Shown here one piece after another: positions 1-5,401 of a stretch of DNA of 14,494 nt. Under the pieces are notes generated by a model that made no database searches, was not told the origin of the DNA, and saw only the letters and a program-made list of their open reading frames with translations. Numbering within the stretch: the stretch's first letter is position 1; each line of letters opens with the position of its first letter. Origin of the DNA: JAKQEM01 sp964391185 (GTDB lineage Bacteria; Patescibacteriota; Gracilibacteria; Peribacterales; Peribacteraceae); assembly GCA_964391185.1 (NCBI GenBank), contig CAYMIX010000018.1, positions 1-14,494 on the forward strand, given 5' to 3'. A program made the position numbers and the translations under genes.

Positions 1-395
1 CCGTACTTGAACTGCGTGGTGCTGGTCGTCAGCGCCAGCTGCGTCAACGGCGGGTTGTGGGCGTACGGCGACGAGTCGAAGATCGTCGTGCCACCGTCGG
101 ACCCTTCGCCATGCAGGAGCAGGATCACGTGGTTGGGCAGCACCACCGTTGGCGTTTGGCCAGCCAGCGCCAGCGCGGCCGCGCTGGGCGCCGCACGCCG
201 GTTGTCTTCGGCCAGCAGGGTGAGTTTGCCCCGGTCGACGCTCAACGTGGCCTGGATCTCACCGGTGAAGTTCACCGTGGCCACGCGCTGGTCGCCGACG
301 TTCACCCCTTCCCACTGAAACTGGATGAACTTGGGCGGAGCGGCGCCTTCCAGCGTTGGCGGGAAGGTGGTGACCGGGGTGATCTCGAAGGCCAC
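1..395 (-). CDS. Fibre- or spike-like protein, N-terminal part (runs off the window edge)
   Basis: 131 complete codons from GTG 395, in the same frame as the previous gene and four codons after its TAG; GGAG (406-403) lies seven bases before the GTG. Residues 1-63 (VAFEITPVTTFPPTLEGAAP, then KFIQFQWEGVNVGDQRVATV, NFTGEI) repeat the small beta module of the upstream gene. Residues 67-86 (RRAAPSAAALALAGQTPTVV) are one copy of the 22-residue repeat. From residue 89, VILLLHGEGSDGGTTIFDSS begins a LamG/concanavalin-like lectin domain that is cut by the window end. The architecture of anchor, repeat linker and lectin argues for a receptor-binding or surface-decorating virion protein. Its total length is unknown. 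Confidence 0.7.
   Translation of the reverse strand, partial: MAFEITPVTTFPPTLEGAAPPKFIQFQWEGVNVGDQRVATVNFTGEIQATLSVDRGKLTLLAEDNRRAAPSAAALALAGQTPTVVLPNHVILLLHGEGSDGGTTIFDSSPYAHNPPLTQLALTTSTTQFKY
138..197 (-). repeat. Single dispersed copy of the 22-residue repeat unit
   Basis: Encodes RRAAPSAAALALAGQTPTVV. The plus-strand bases 151-175 match 6773-6797 in the long repeat gene at 24 of 25 positions, so the resemblance is at DNA as well as protein level. Confidence 0.65.
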
Positions 396-407
396 CGGCC
401 GGCTCCG

Positions 408-608
408 CTACGCCGCGGCGCCGACGTGCACCGTCAGGATCGTCCCGGTGGAGTCCACGCTCACCTCCACGTTGCCCGTGAAGTTGACCACTTCCACGGT
501 GGTGTCGCCGACATCGACGCCATTCTGCTGGAACTGGATGAACCGGGGGAACCCCTCATCCGAAGCAGGCGGGAAGCCGAGAACGGGCGTGATACCGAAG
601 GTCGGCAT
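408..608 (-). CDS. Short virion module protein, paralogue of the N-terminus of the next gene
   Basis: A 66-residue protein from ATG 608, preceded by GAGG within the end of the upstream gene. It consists of one small beta module: MPTFGITPVLGFPPASDEGF, RFIQFQQNGVDVGDTTVEVV, NFTGNVEVSVDSTGTILTVH. The core F-I-Q-F-Q-x-x-G-V-x-V-G-D and V-N-F-T-G also occurs at the N-terminus of the following gene, so the two are tandem duplicates. The I-Q-F/V-N-F pattern is common at the start of phage fibre or tailspike proteins, where it may anchor the protein to the virion. Alone it might be an assembly or capping subunit; its function is unknown. Confidence 0.7.
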   Translation of the reverse strand: MPTFGITPVLGFPPASDEGFPRFIQFQQNGVDVGDTTVEVVNFTGNVEVSVDSTGTILTVHVGAAA

Positions 609-611
609 GGC

Positions 612-1256
612 TCACCTCACGAAGGCCCGCGGCATCACGCGCACGGACCCGGTGTTGAACCCGCGCTGCACCTCGGCCCGCGCGTTGTTGATGCTGGACT
701 GGAACTCGCGCCGACGCATTTCAGCCATCTGCGGGCTGGACCACGGCTGCCCGGGGATGCTGTGCAGGTAAGCCAGCGCGCCAGCCTCGATGCCGGAACG
801 GTACTTGGTCAGCGCGATCTCGGGGATGCTGATCGCGCCTTCCTTGGGCTGCGTGATCACCGTGACCAGCAGGTCGTAGACCACGTCCGGGATCGGGTCC
901 AGCGCGAACTGCGCCTGCGGCACGTAGGCGTACCGGCGCGGTTGCTGCACGTTGGTGTTGGGGTTGAAGTAGCTCGGGTCGCTGGGCACCAAGGGCCAGT
1001 ACTGCATCTGTCCGCCGTTCAGGATGCTGGCCTGGATGGCGAAGATCGCCACGATGTCCTGGTAGGGGTCGCTGCCGAGGGCGTACTCGCGCACGTTCGG
1101 CGTGGTCTCGCCGGCGATCGGCTGGCGGATGTACTGGGTCTGCCCGGCCCAGTCGCGGTACGCCCGCGTGAAGGCGCGCATGAGCGTGATCGTCGGGCAC
1201 CGGCGCACGATCTGCGCGATGTTCACCAGCTGGTCGCGGGTGTCGACGAAGTTCAT
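612..1256 (-). CDS. Second connector or tail-completion-like protein
   Basis: A 214-residue protein from ATG 1256, overlapping the adaptor stop (ATGA). Features: an N-terminal helical part (TRDQLVNIAQIVRRCPTITL, MRAFTRAYRDWAGQTQYIRQ), a central beta-rich part (YWPLVPSDPSYFNPNT, YAYVPQAQFALDPIP, VVYDLLVTVITQPKEGA), and a C-terminal helical part with IPEIALTKYRSGIEAGALAY, IPGQPWSSPQMAEMRRREF and RVMPRAFVR. I recognise this pattern from phage head-tail joining regions but cannot attach a firm family name. Its place directly after the DUF6682-like adaptor supports a role in the connector, such as tail tube, stopper or nozzle. It ends three bases before the next ATG. Confidence 0.7.
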   Translation of the reverse strand: MNFVDTRDQLVNIAQIVRRCPTITLMRAFTRAYRDWAGQTQYIRQPIAGETTPNVREYALGSDPYQDIVAIFAIQASILNGGQMQYWPLVPSDPSYFNPNTNVQQPRRYAYVPQAQFALDPIPDVVYDLLVTVITQPKEGAISIPEIALTKYRSGIEAGALAYLHSIPGQPWSSPQMAEMRRREFQSSINNARAEVQRGFNTGSVRVMPRAFVR

Positions 1257-1894
1257 GCCTCACCCTCGGAGACGGCCACCTTGGGCGCCACGGCCACCTG
1301 GCCCTTGGTCTTGAGCCCGATGAGCGCACCCCACTGGTTCATGTACGAGGTGGCCTTGCCCAGATCCTGCTTCTTGCTGTTCTTGGCGTAGCACTTGCCC
1401 AGCACGTAGAAGGTCAGCGGCGCCAGGTAGCTGGCTGCCACCGGCAGCGTCTCGCCGCTCGATCCCGTTGCGGTCGGCACGGCGCCGTAGAGCAACTGCA
1501 CGCGGCCGGCGCCATCGTTGGGCGGCGTCACGTTGAAGCGCCGCGGGTCGCGCGGGTCGGCGGCGAAGTGCTCCACCTCGGTCTCGCGCGTGGCCGCCGG
1601 CCAGAAGCGGTTCGCCTCGTCCAGCAGGCCGGCGTCGACCTGCGTGACCACTTGCCCGGTTTCGTTCTGGATCACGTCCAGCAGAGCCACCCCCGCCTCG
1701 GGGATGACTTGCGAGATGCCGGCATCCAGGGTCACGAACTCCTGGATCGTGTACATGTCCGGCTTGACGTTCGCCGTGGCCGCCAGCCCCTCGTTGAGGT
1801 AGCTGACCAGTTCCGGCAGTTCCCACGTGCGGCGAGCCTGATCCAGCAGCGTGGTGCTCACGCTGTCGAGCAGGTCGCCCACGTTCACCGTCAC
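1253..1894 (-). CDS. Head-tail adaptor protein (DUF6682-like)
   Basis: A 213-residue protein from GTG 1894, overlapping the previous TGA by four bases (GTGA). The pattern MTVNVGDLLDSVSTTLLDQ, then WELPELVSYLNEGLAATANV, KPDMYTIQEFVTL, ISQVIPEAGVALLDVIQN, LLDEANRFWPAA, VEHFAADPRDPRRFNVTPP and VQLLYGAVP matches the phage adaptor family labelled DUF6682. This is a helical ring protein that binds below the portal and links head to tail. The C-terminal half ends in helices (LAPLTFYVLGKCYAKNSKK) typical of these connectors. The stop overlaps the next start by four bases (ATGA), so connector subunits are translationally coupled. Confidence 0.78.
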   Translation of the reverse strand: MTVNVGDLLDSVSTTLLDQARRTWELPELVSYLNEGLAATANVKPDMYTIQEFVTLDAGISQVIPEAGVALLDVIQNETGQVVTQVDAGLLDEANRFWPAATRETEVEHFAADPRDPRRFNVTPPNDGAGRVQLLYGAVPTATGSSGETLPVAASYLAPLTFYVLGKCYAKNSKKQDLGKATSYMNQWGALIGLKTKGQVAVAPKVAVSEGEA

Positions 1895-2337
1895 GACAGG
1901 TCGCCCTTCGCCTTGGCCAGGTCACGCACCTGGGCGCGCAGGGTCATCATGTGCGTGTTGCCTTCCTTGTCGAGCTCCACGCCGTAGTTCTCCACCGCGA
2001 ACGCTTTCAGCTGCTCGCGCGTGGCCTTGGCGATGTCGAACGGTTCGCCGGCACCCTCGATGGTGCCCATCTGCAGCCGTTCCAGGTTGTTCTGGGTGTC
2101 CACCACCGCGGCGCCGTGCAGCAGGCCCTGGGTCTGCAGGACGCGCATGCGGTCCACCAGCGGCGCCTGGGGGTCGCCCATGTAGATGCGGTAGTCCTTG
2201 TGCGTGCGCAGCTTGGGCACGTTGGGCAGCAGGCGCCCGTCCTTGATGTTGATGAGCATGGGGTGGCGCTTGTCCTGCGCGTTGCGCGCACGGTTGGCCT
2301 CCACCATCTTCTGTTCCATCACTTCGGAGATCGGCAT
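1891..2337 (-). CDS. Conserved phage head-region protein, function unknown
   Basis: A 148-residue protein starting at ATG 2337 (MPISEVMEQKMVEANRARNA), with a purine-rich GAGAGA about nine bases upstream. The middle has INIKDGRLLPNVPKLRTHKD and YRIYMGDPQAPLVDRMRVL. The C-terminal 40 residues (ATREQLKAFAVENYGVELDK, then MMTLRAQVRDLAKAKG) resemble the short HeH/LEM-like helix-extended-helix segment often found at the end of small phage head proteins, where it may bind nucleic acid or another virion subunit. That assignment is by pattern only. Its TGA overlaps the next gene's GTG by four bases. Position between capsid and adaptor suggests a head-completion or assembly role. Confidence 0.7.
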   Translation of the reverse strand: MPISEVMEQKMVEANRARNAQDKRHPMLINIKDGRLLPNVPKLRTHKDYRIYMGDPQAPLVDRMRVLQTQGLLHGAAVVDTQNNLERLQMGTIEGAGEPFDIAKATREQLKAFAVENYGVELDKEGNTHMMTLRAQVRDLAKAKGDLS

Positions 2338-2363
2338 GCGGAGTCTCTCGGTTCAGTTGGAAG

Positions 2364-2385
2364 ACCGGCGCCCGAAGGCGCCGGT
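2364..2385 (-). terminator. UUCG-tetraloop hairpin, terminator-like
   Basis: On the minus strand ACCGGCGCC-TTCG-GGCGCCGGT is a perfect 9-bp GC-rich stem closed by C(UUCG)G, an exceptionally stable RNA tetraloop. It is followed by CTTCC rather than a full T-tract. It lies 20 bases after the stop of the small Pro/Gly-rich gene and before the connector genes, so it may partly terminate or protect the abundant capsid-region message. Confidence 0.6.
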
Positions 2386-2405
2386 TCTGGGGTCCGGTCC
2401 TGGGA

Positions 2406-2615
2406 TCAGGAACCGGTCGGGCTGGTGCCGGGCGTCATCGCGCGCCGGAACGGCCCGCTGGTGCTGCCGCCGCCACCGGGCTGGTTCGACGCGGTGCCGC
2501 TGGGGTAGCGCGCCTTGGCCTTGCCGCCGGCCTGGCTCATCTCGGAGTTGATGGTCTCCGGGGGAACCTTGACGGTCATGCCCGGGCCGTACGTCGCGGG
2601 GTGCTGGGTCTTCAT
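2406..2615 (-). CDS. Small Pro/Gly/Ser-rich protein after the capsid, function unknown
   Basis: A 69-residue protein from ATG 2615 with a strong AAGGAG site (2628-2623) seven bases upstream. Sequence runs MKTQHPATYGPGMTVKVPPE, then INSEMSQAGGKAKARYPSGT, then a low-complexity tail (QPGGGGSTSGPFRRAMTPGTS). It is predicted to be largely disordered, with a basic middle. The strong ribosome-binding site and its position between two hairpins, immediately after the coat gene, support a real gene, possibly a minor head component. I recognise no family. Confidence 0.65.
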   Translation of the reverse strand: MKTQHPATYGPGMTVKVPPETINSEMSQAGGKAKARYPSGTASNQPGGGGSTSGPFRRAMTPGTSPTGS

Positions 2616-2642
2616 CTGGGTGCTCCTTGAATGGGGCGGACA

Positions 2643-2661
2643 GGGCCTTCAACGAAGGCCC
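2643..2661 (-). terminator. Hairpin after the capsid gene, possible weak terminator or mRNA stabiliser
   Basis: Perfect 8-bp inverted repeat GGGCCTTC / GAAGGCCC with a three-base loop, 13 bases beyond the capsid stop on the minus strand. There is no T-tract after it, so attenuation or 3'-end protection of the capsid message is more likely than full termination. Confidence 0.45.
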
Positions 2662-2674
2662 CATCCTACTCCGA

Positions 2675-3724
2675 TCAGCTACGCTTCACCACCGCGGTGC
2701 CGACGTAGTTCGGGCCGATCACCTCGTAGCCGAAGACCATCAGGCCCCGGATGATGTACCCGAAGTCGTTCGGGTTGTCGATCATCTGGCACTCGACGAT
2801 CTGGCTGGCGAAGGTCAGGCCCGCGCTGTGGCCGAACATGCAGTAGCTGGCCGGGCCCGGGCTGGACTGCGTCAGCAGGTTGCGCGACTGGTACATCGTG
2901 AACCGGTCGATCTCGCCCACCTTGCCGTTGCGCGCGATCGACACGCCGTCACCGGCGAGCGAAGCGATGCGCAGGTCCGACTGCTTGATCAGCGCCATGA
3001 ACCACGGCGGCGCCACGAACCAGCGGCCCTCGTCGGGCACGTTCTGCTCGTCCAGCACCGTGCCGCAGTCGACGATGAAGTCGACCACGGTGGTCTTCGA
3101 CACGGCCACCGGGGTGGTCGAGTCGCCGAGGTTGATGTTGTTGCTGTCGGCGCCCGCGGTCGGGCCCTGGTTGTCGGCGGACACGTCGGCCGGGATGGTC
3201 GTCAGCATGTCCGCGTCGGCGGCGATGCGCAGCTGGATCGAGCCGTCGTTGGCGAACACGTCCGCCAGGTCCAGGTCCGATTGCCGCGAGTCGACCGTCG
3301 ACAGGGCCACCGCGAACGACTTCGCCTGGTCGATGACCAGCGTGACGCTGTTGTTCGTCGGGTACTGCGCGCTCAGGCCCGCGCCGATCACGTAGTCCGA
3401 CACCGTGATGTCGGGGATCGTGCGGATCTTGACTTGCGCGCCGAAGCCCGCGATCTCGCCTTCGTAGTCCGTCGAGGCGATCTCGCCGAAGACGGTGGTC
3501 TTGTAGAACTTCTCGACCAGCTTGCCCGAGTAGATCTCCGGGTCGAAGTTGATCGTGCCGGCCGGACCGTAGTCCGGGATGCCCGAGGCGCGCGGCACGC
3601 CCGCGTAGGCGATGGCGCCCATGCGGTACATGTGGCCCGTCAGGGCGTCGAACGCCTTCAGGGCGACGCCCTTCAGGAACGTGACGGCTGCCGCCAGGGC
3701 GGTCAGCAGAAGCGAGTGCTTCAT
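2675..3724 (-). CDS. Major capsid (coat) protein
   Basis: A 349-residue protein that I recognise as a phage major capsid protein. Family-typical stretches are INFDPEIYSGKLVEKFYKTT, VFGEIASTDYEGEI, VKIRTIPDITVSDYVIGAG, the VLDEQNVPDEGRWFVAPPWF block, and GKVGEIDRFTMYQSRNLL. The C-terminus, GYIIRGLMVFGYEVIGPNYV, is also as in related coats. It assembles the icosahedral shell together with the scaffold encoded just upstream. The start ATG 3724 has GGAG six bases upstream (3734-3731). The first 25 residues (MKHSLLLTALAAAVTFLKGV...) are unusually hydrophobic and resemble a signal peptide. This may be a genuine N-terminal arm, since no later start with a ribosome-binding site is visible. A hairpin follows the stop. 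Confidence 0.9.
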   Translation of the reverse strand: MKHSLLLTALAAAVTFLKGVALKAFDALTGHMYRMGAIAYAGVPRASGIPDYGPAGTINFDPEIYSGKLVEKFYKTTVFGEIASTDYEGEIAGFGAQVKIRTIPDITVSDYVIGAGLSAQYPTNNSVTLVIDQAKSFAVALSTVDSRQSDLDLADVFANDGSIQLRIAADADMLTTIPADVSADNQGPTAGADSNNINLGDSTTPVAVSKTTVVDFIVDCGTVLDEQNVPDEGRWFVAPPWFMALIKQSDLRIASLAGDGVSIARNGKVGEIDRFTMYQSRNLLTQSSPGPASYCMFGHSAGLTFASQIVECQMIDNPNDFGYIIRGLMVFGYEVIGPNYVGTAVVKRS

Positions 3725-3753
3725 GATGGTCTCCAGGAAAGTGGGTGTGCCGG

Positions 3754-4719
3754 CTACCCGCCGGCGCGGAGCCTCAACCTGGCCTCGAACTCCTTCCGCT
3801 CCTGATCCTTCACCTTGCCGAGTGCCGCCCGTCGGTAGTACTCCCTGATCTCGGCCGACGAGGGCGGCATCAGCGCCCTCGGGTTGGCCGGGGGAAGTTC
3901 CCCGTTCGGGATGGCGCCATTGCCGTTGGGGGCGACGGGCGGGGCCGGTGGCGGGGCCAGCGTTGCCTTGTACGCGCCGAACATCTTCGCGACTCCTGCC
4001 GCGTTCTGCTTCTCGACGTGCACATCCAGCAGGCGCTGGCGCTGCACCCCGGTCGCCGGGTCGTCCTCTGCCAGCCACGCCTTCCACCCGTCCGTTTCGT
4101 CGACTTCCTGGAAGTCGGGCACGAGTTCGATGAGCTTGTCCACGAAGTGCTGACGCGCTTCGCGGGCGGCGGTCTCGGCGTCGGCGGCTTGTTGGGTGTG
4201 GAGCGGCTTGATCTGCGCGTCCACGACCTTCTGCACCGCCGCCTGCGCCGCCCGGTGGGCGACGGACGCGACTGCCTTGGCTTCATCTTCGCCGAGGGTC
4301 TCGAGTTGTTCCTTGGTCAGGTACTGACCCAGGTCGATCTCCGTCGGCGCGGCGTTGGCTTGCAGTTCCCGGTTCTGGGCCTGCAACTCGGTGATCTGCT
4401 GAGTGAGCGCCCGCTCGCTGTTGATGCGGTCCGCGCGTTCGCTGCGCAGCACGCCTTCGGTCACCTTGAAGCGCTGCTTCCAGTAGGCCGGGTCGTTTTC
4501 CCGGGGGTCTGTGGGCGGCGCCGGCGGGGGTGGCGGGGGTGGCGGGGGGTCGGTCTCGGCAGGGTTCGCACCCGTGGCGCTCGGCGGTGCCGGCGGCGCG
4601 TCGGACGCGGGATCGGTCCCCGGTTCGCTACGGGCCCGGATTCGCTCCTCGATGAGGCGCGAGCGCTCCAGGACAGCGCGAGGGAGACGGGTTTCGTTCG
4701 TGGCTGGGGAAGCCTGCAT
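3754..4719 (-). CDS. Putative head scaffolding protein
   Basis: A 321-residue protein from ATG 4719. It is strongly charged, Ala/Glu/Gln-rich and mostly helical, as expected of a scaffold: a basic N-terminal helix (LPRAVLERSRLIEERIRARS), a disordered Pro-rich linker (residues about 40-72) with nine consecutive prolines at 58-66, a long coiled coil (about 85-125, RADRINSERALTQQITELQA), further helices (DEAKAVASVAHRAAQAAVQK), a second Pro-rich stretch, and a highly charged C-terminal helix (EIREYYRRAALGKVKDQERK). In P22-like systems a basic C-terminal helix-turn-helix of the scaffold binds coat; that is the likely role of this tail. It lies 29 bases upstream of the capsid gene, the standard scaffold position. 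GTG 4731 is an alternative start with poorer ribosome-binding support. Confidence 0.78.
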   Translation of the reverse strand: MQASPATNETRLPRAVLERSRLIEERIRARSEPGTDPASDAPPAPPSATGANPAETDPPPPPPPPPAPPTDPRENDPAYWKQRFKVTEGVLRSERADRINSERALTQQITELQAQNRELQANAAPTEIDLGQYLTKEQLETLGEDEAKAVASVAHRAAQAAVQKVVDAQIKPLHTQQAADAETAAREARQHFVDKLIELVPDFQEVDETDGWKAWLAEDDPATGVQRQRLLDVHVEKQNAAGVAKMFGAYKATLAPPPAPPVAPNGNGAIPNGELPPANPRALMPPSSAEIREYYRRAALGKVKDQERKEFEARLRLRAGG

Positions 4720-4725
4720 CAAGTT

Positions 4726-4729
4726 CTCC
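4726..4729 (-). promoter_or_regulatory. Shine-Dalgarno site deciding the scaffold start
   Basis: GGAG lies six bases before ATG 4719. The upstream in-frame GTG 4731 has no comparable site and itself overlaps this GGAG, so ATG 4719 is preferred. Confidence 0.55.
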
Positions 4730-4794
4730 ACGATCCAGAGCCACCATCAGGGGTGTCTGGGGTTCGCACGGGATGCGGAGACTCGCGGTTCCCA

Positions 4795-5055
4795 TCAAGA
4801 CGCGTCGGCCCGGAACCTGGAGGTACGGGTTGGAGCCGCGCGGTTCAGCGTCTGCTGGGCGCCTTCGATCTCGGCGATCAACTCGTCGAGAACCAGTGCG
4901 CGGCCTTGGGTCCGGTAAACCTCTTCACCGGTCGAGGTGCGCAGCTTGGCTTCTACTTCGCCCAACTTGGCTTGCAGCATCAGAACGAGAGCGCGGCCGT
5001 CTGGTGATTTCGAGAACCGGGCCAGAAACTGGAGTTGCTCTTCGGTCAAACGCAC
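4795..5055 (-). CDS. Small conserved phage protein upstream of the scaffold, function unknown
   Basis: An 86-residue protein from GTG 5055, 16 bases after the preceding TAG. It reads MRLTEEQLQFLARFSKSPDG, then ALVLMLQAKLGEVEAKLRT, TGEEVYRTQGRALVLDELIAEI. It is mostly helical with two likely antiparallel helices and a basic, disordered C-terminus (RAAPTRTSRFRADAS). Short proteins of this style occur near head genes of podovirus-like phages; I know no experimentally assigned role. A possible function is as a head-assembly accessory. No strong Shine-Dalgarno sequence precedes the GTG. The TTG two codons later is a possible alternative start. Confidence 0.7.
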   Translation of the reverse strand: MRLTEEQLQFLARFSKSPDGRALVLMLQAKLGEVEAKLRTSTGEEVYRTQGRALVLDELIAEIEGAQQTLNRAAPTRTSRFRADAS

Positions 5056-5071
5056 GCGGGGGATTCTATGC

Positions 5072-5301
5072 CTACTTCTCCAGATCCCTCAACATTCGTT
5101 CGGTGATCTGCTTGGCGCGCAGCATGTTCCGCAGCTTCAGGTCGCGCGCCTTGATGTCGGCCTCCAGCGCTTCGACCTTGGCCGCCAGATCGTCGATGGC
5201 CATGAAGGTCTCGCCCGCGCGCACCGAAGCCGCTTCCAGGATCTGCTTGTGCAACGCAGCAATCTGCTCGTGCACGTAGTCCTGGGTGGCCGGCGCGGGC
5301 G
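5072..5301 (-). CDS. C-terminal coiled-coil segment, probably of the long repeat protein (5' end in gap)
   Basis: About 76 codons after the gap, starting PAPATQDYVHEQIAALHKQI and ending RMLRDLEK-TAG. After the Pro/Ala-rich start the segment is continuous amphipathic helix with heptad-like spacing (DDLAAKVEALEADIKARDLK), consistent with a coiled-coil trimerisation or attachment tail. There is no start codon or ribosome-binding site in the visible part. Because the Pro/Ala composition matches the other side of the gap, the simplest reading is one gene running from 7434 to 5072. A separate short gene starting within the gap cannot be excluded. Confidence 0.6.
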
Positions 5302-5401
5302 NNNNNNNNNNNNNNNNNNNNNNNNNNNNNNNNNNNNNNNNNNNNNNNNNNNNNNNNNNNNNNNNNNNNNNNNNNNNNNNNNNNNNNNNNNNNNNNNNNN
5401 N
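5302..5401. other. Assembly gap (100 N)
   Basis: Exactly 100 undetermined bases, the usual placeholder for a scaffold gap of unknown size. Coding sequence enters at 5402 in one minus-strand frame and leaves at 5301 in another. The frame is continuous only if the true gap length is 2 modulo 3. Both flanks encode Pro/Ala (TAPP before, PAPAT after), suggesting a GC-rich low-complexity linker that failed to assemble. Confidence 0.95.

Noticed and set aside
57..1391. Plus-strand open frame of 444 codons at the left end
   Set aside because: It runs antisense to four minus-strand genes that have overlaps, ribosome-binding sites and family-like sequence; the plus translation is Arg/His/Val-rich without motifs.
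2627..3805. Plus-strand open frame of 392 codons opposite the capsid gene
   Set aside because: The minus strand encodes a clear major capsid protein; the plus frame is an Arg/Val/His-rich shadow.
3725..4087. Extension of the capsid reading frame upstream of ATG 3724
   Set aside because: It would overlap the scaffold gene in another frame, has Gly/Arg-rich shadow composition, and ATG 3724 has a well-spaced GGAG.
5137..5301. Continuation of the repeat protein's frame through the N run as an Arg-rich tail
   Set aside because: The 100-N placeholder has arbitrary length, so frame cannot be carried across it; the other frame gives a sensible coiled-coil protein while this one is Arg/Pro/Ser/Cys-rich shadow sequence.
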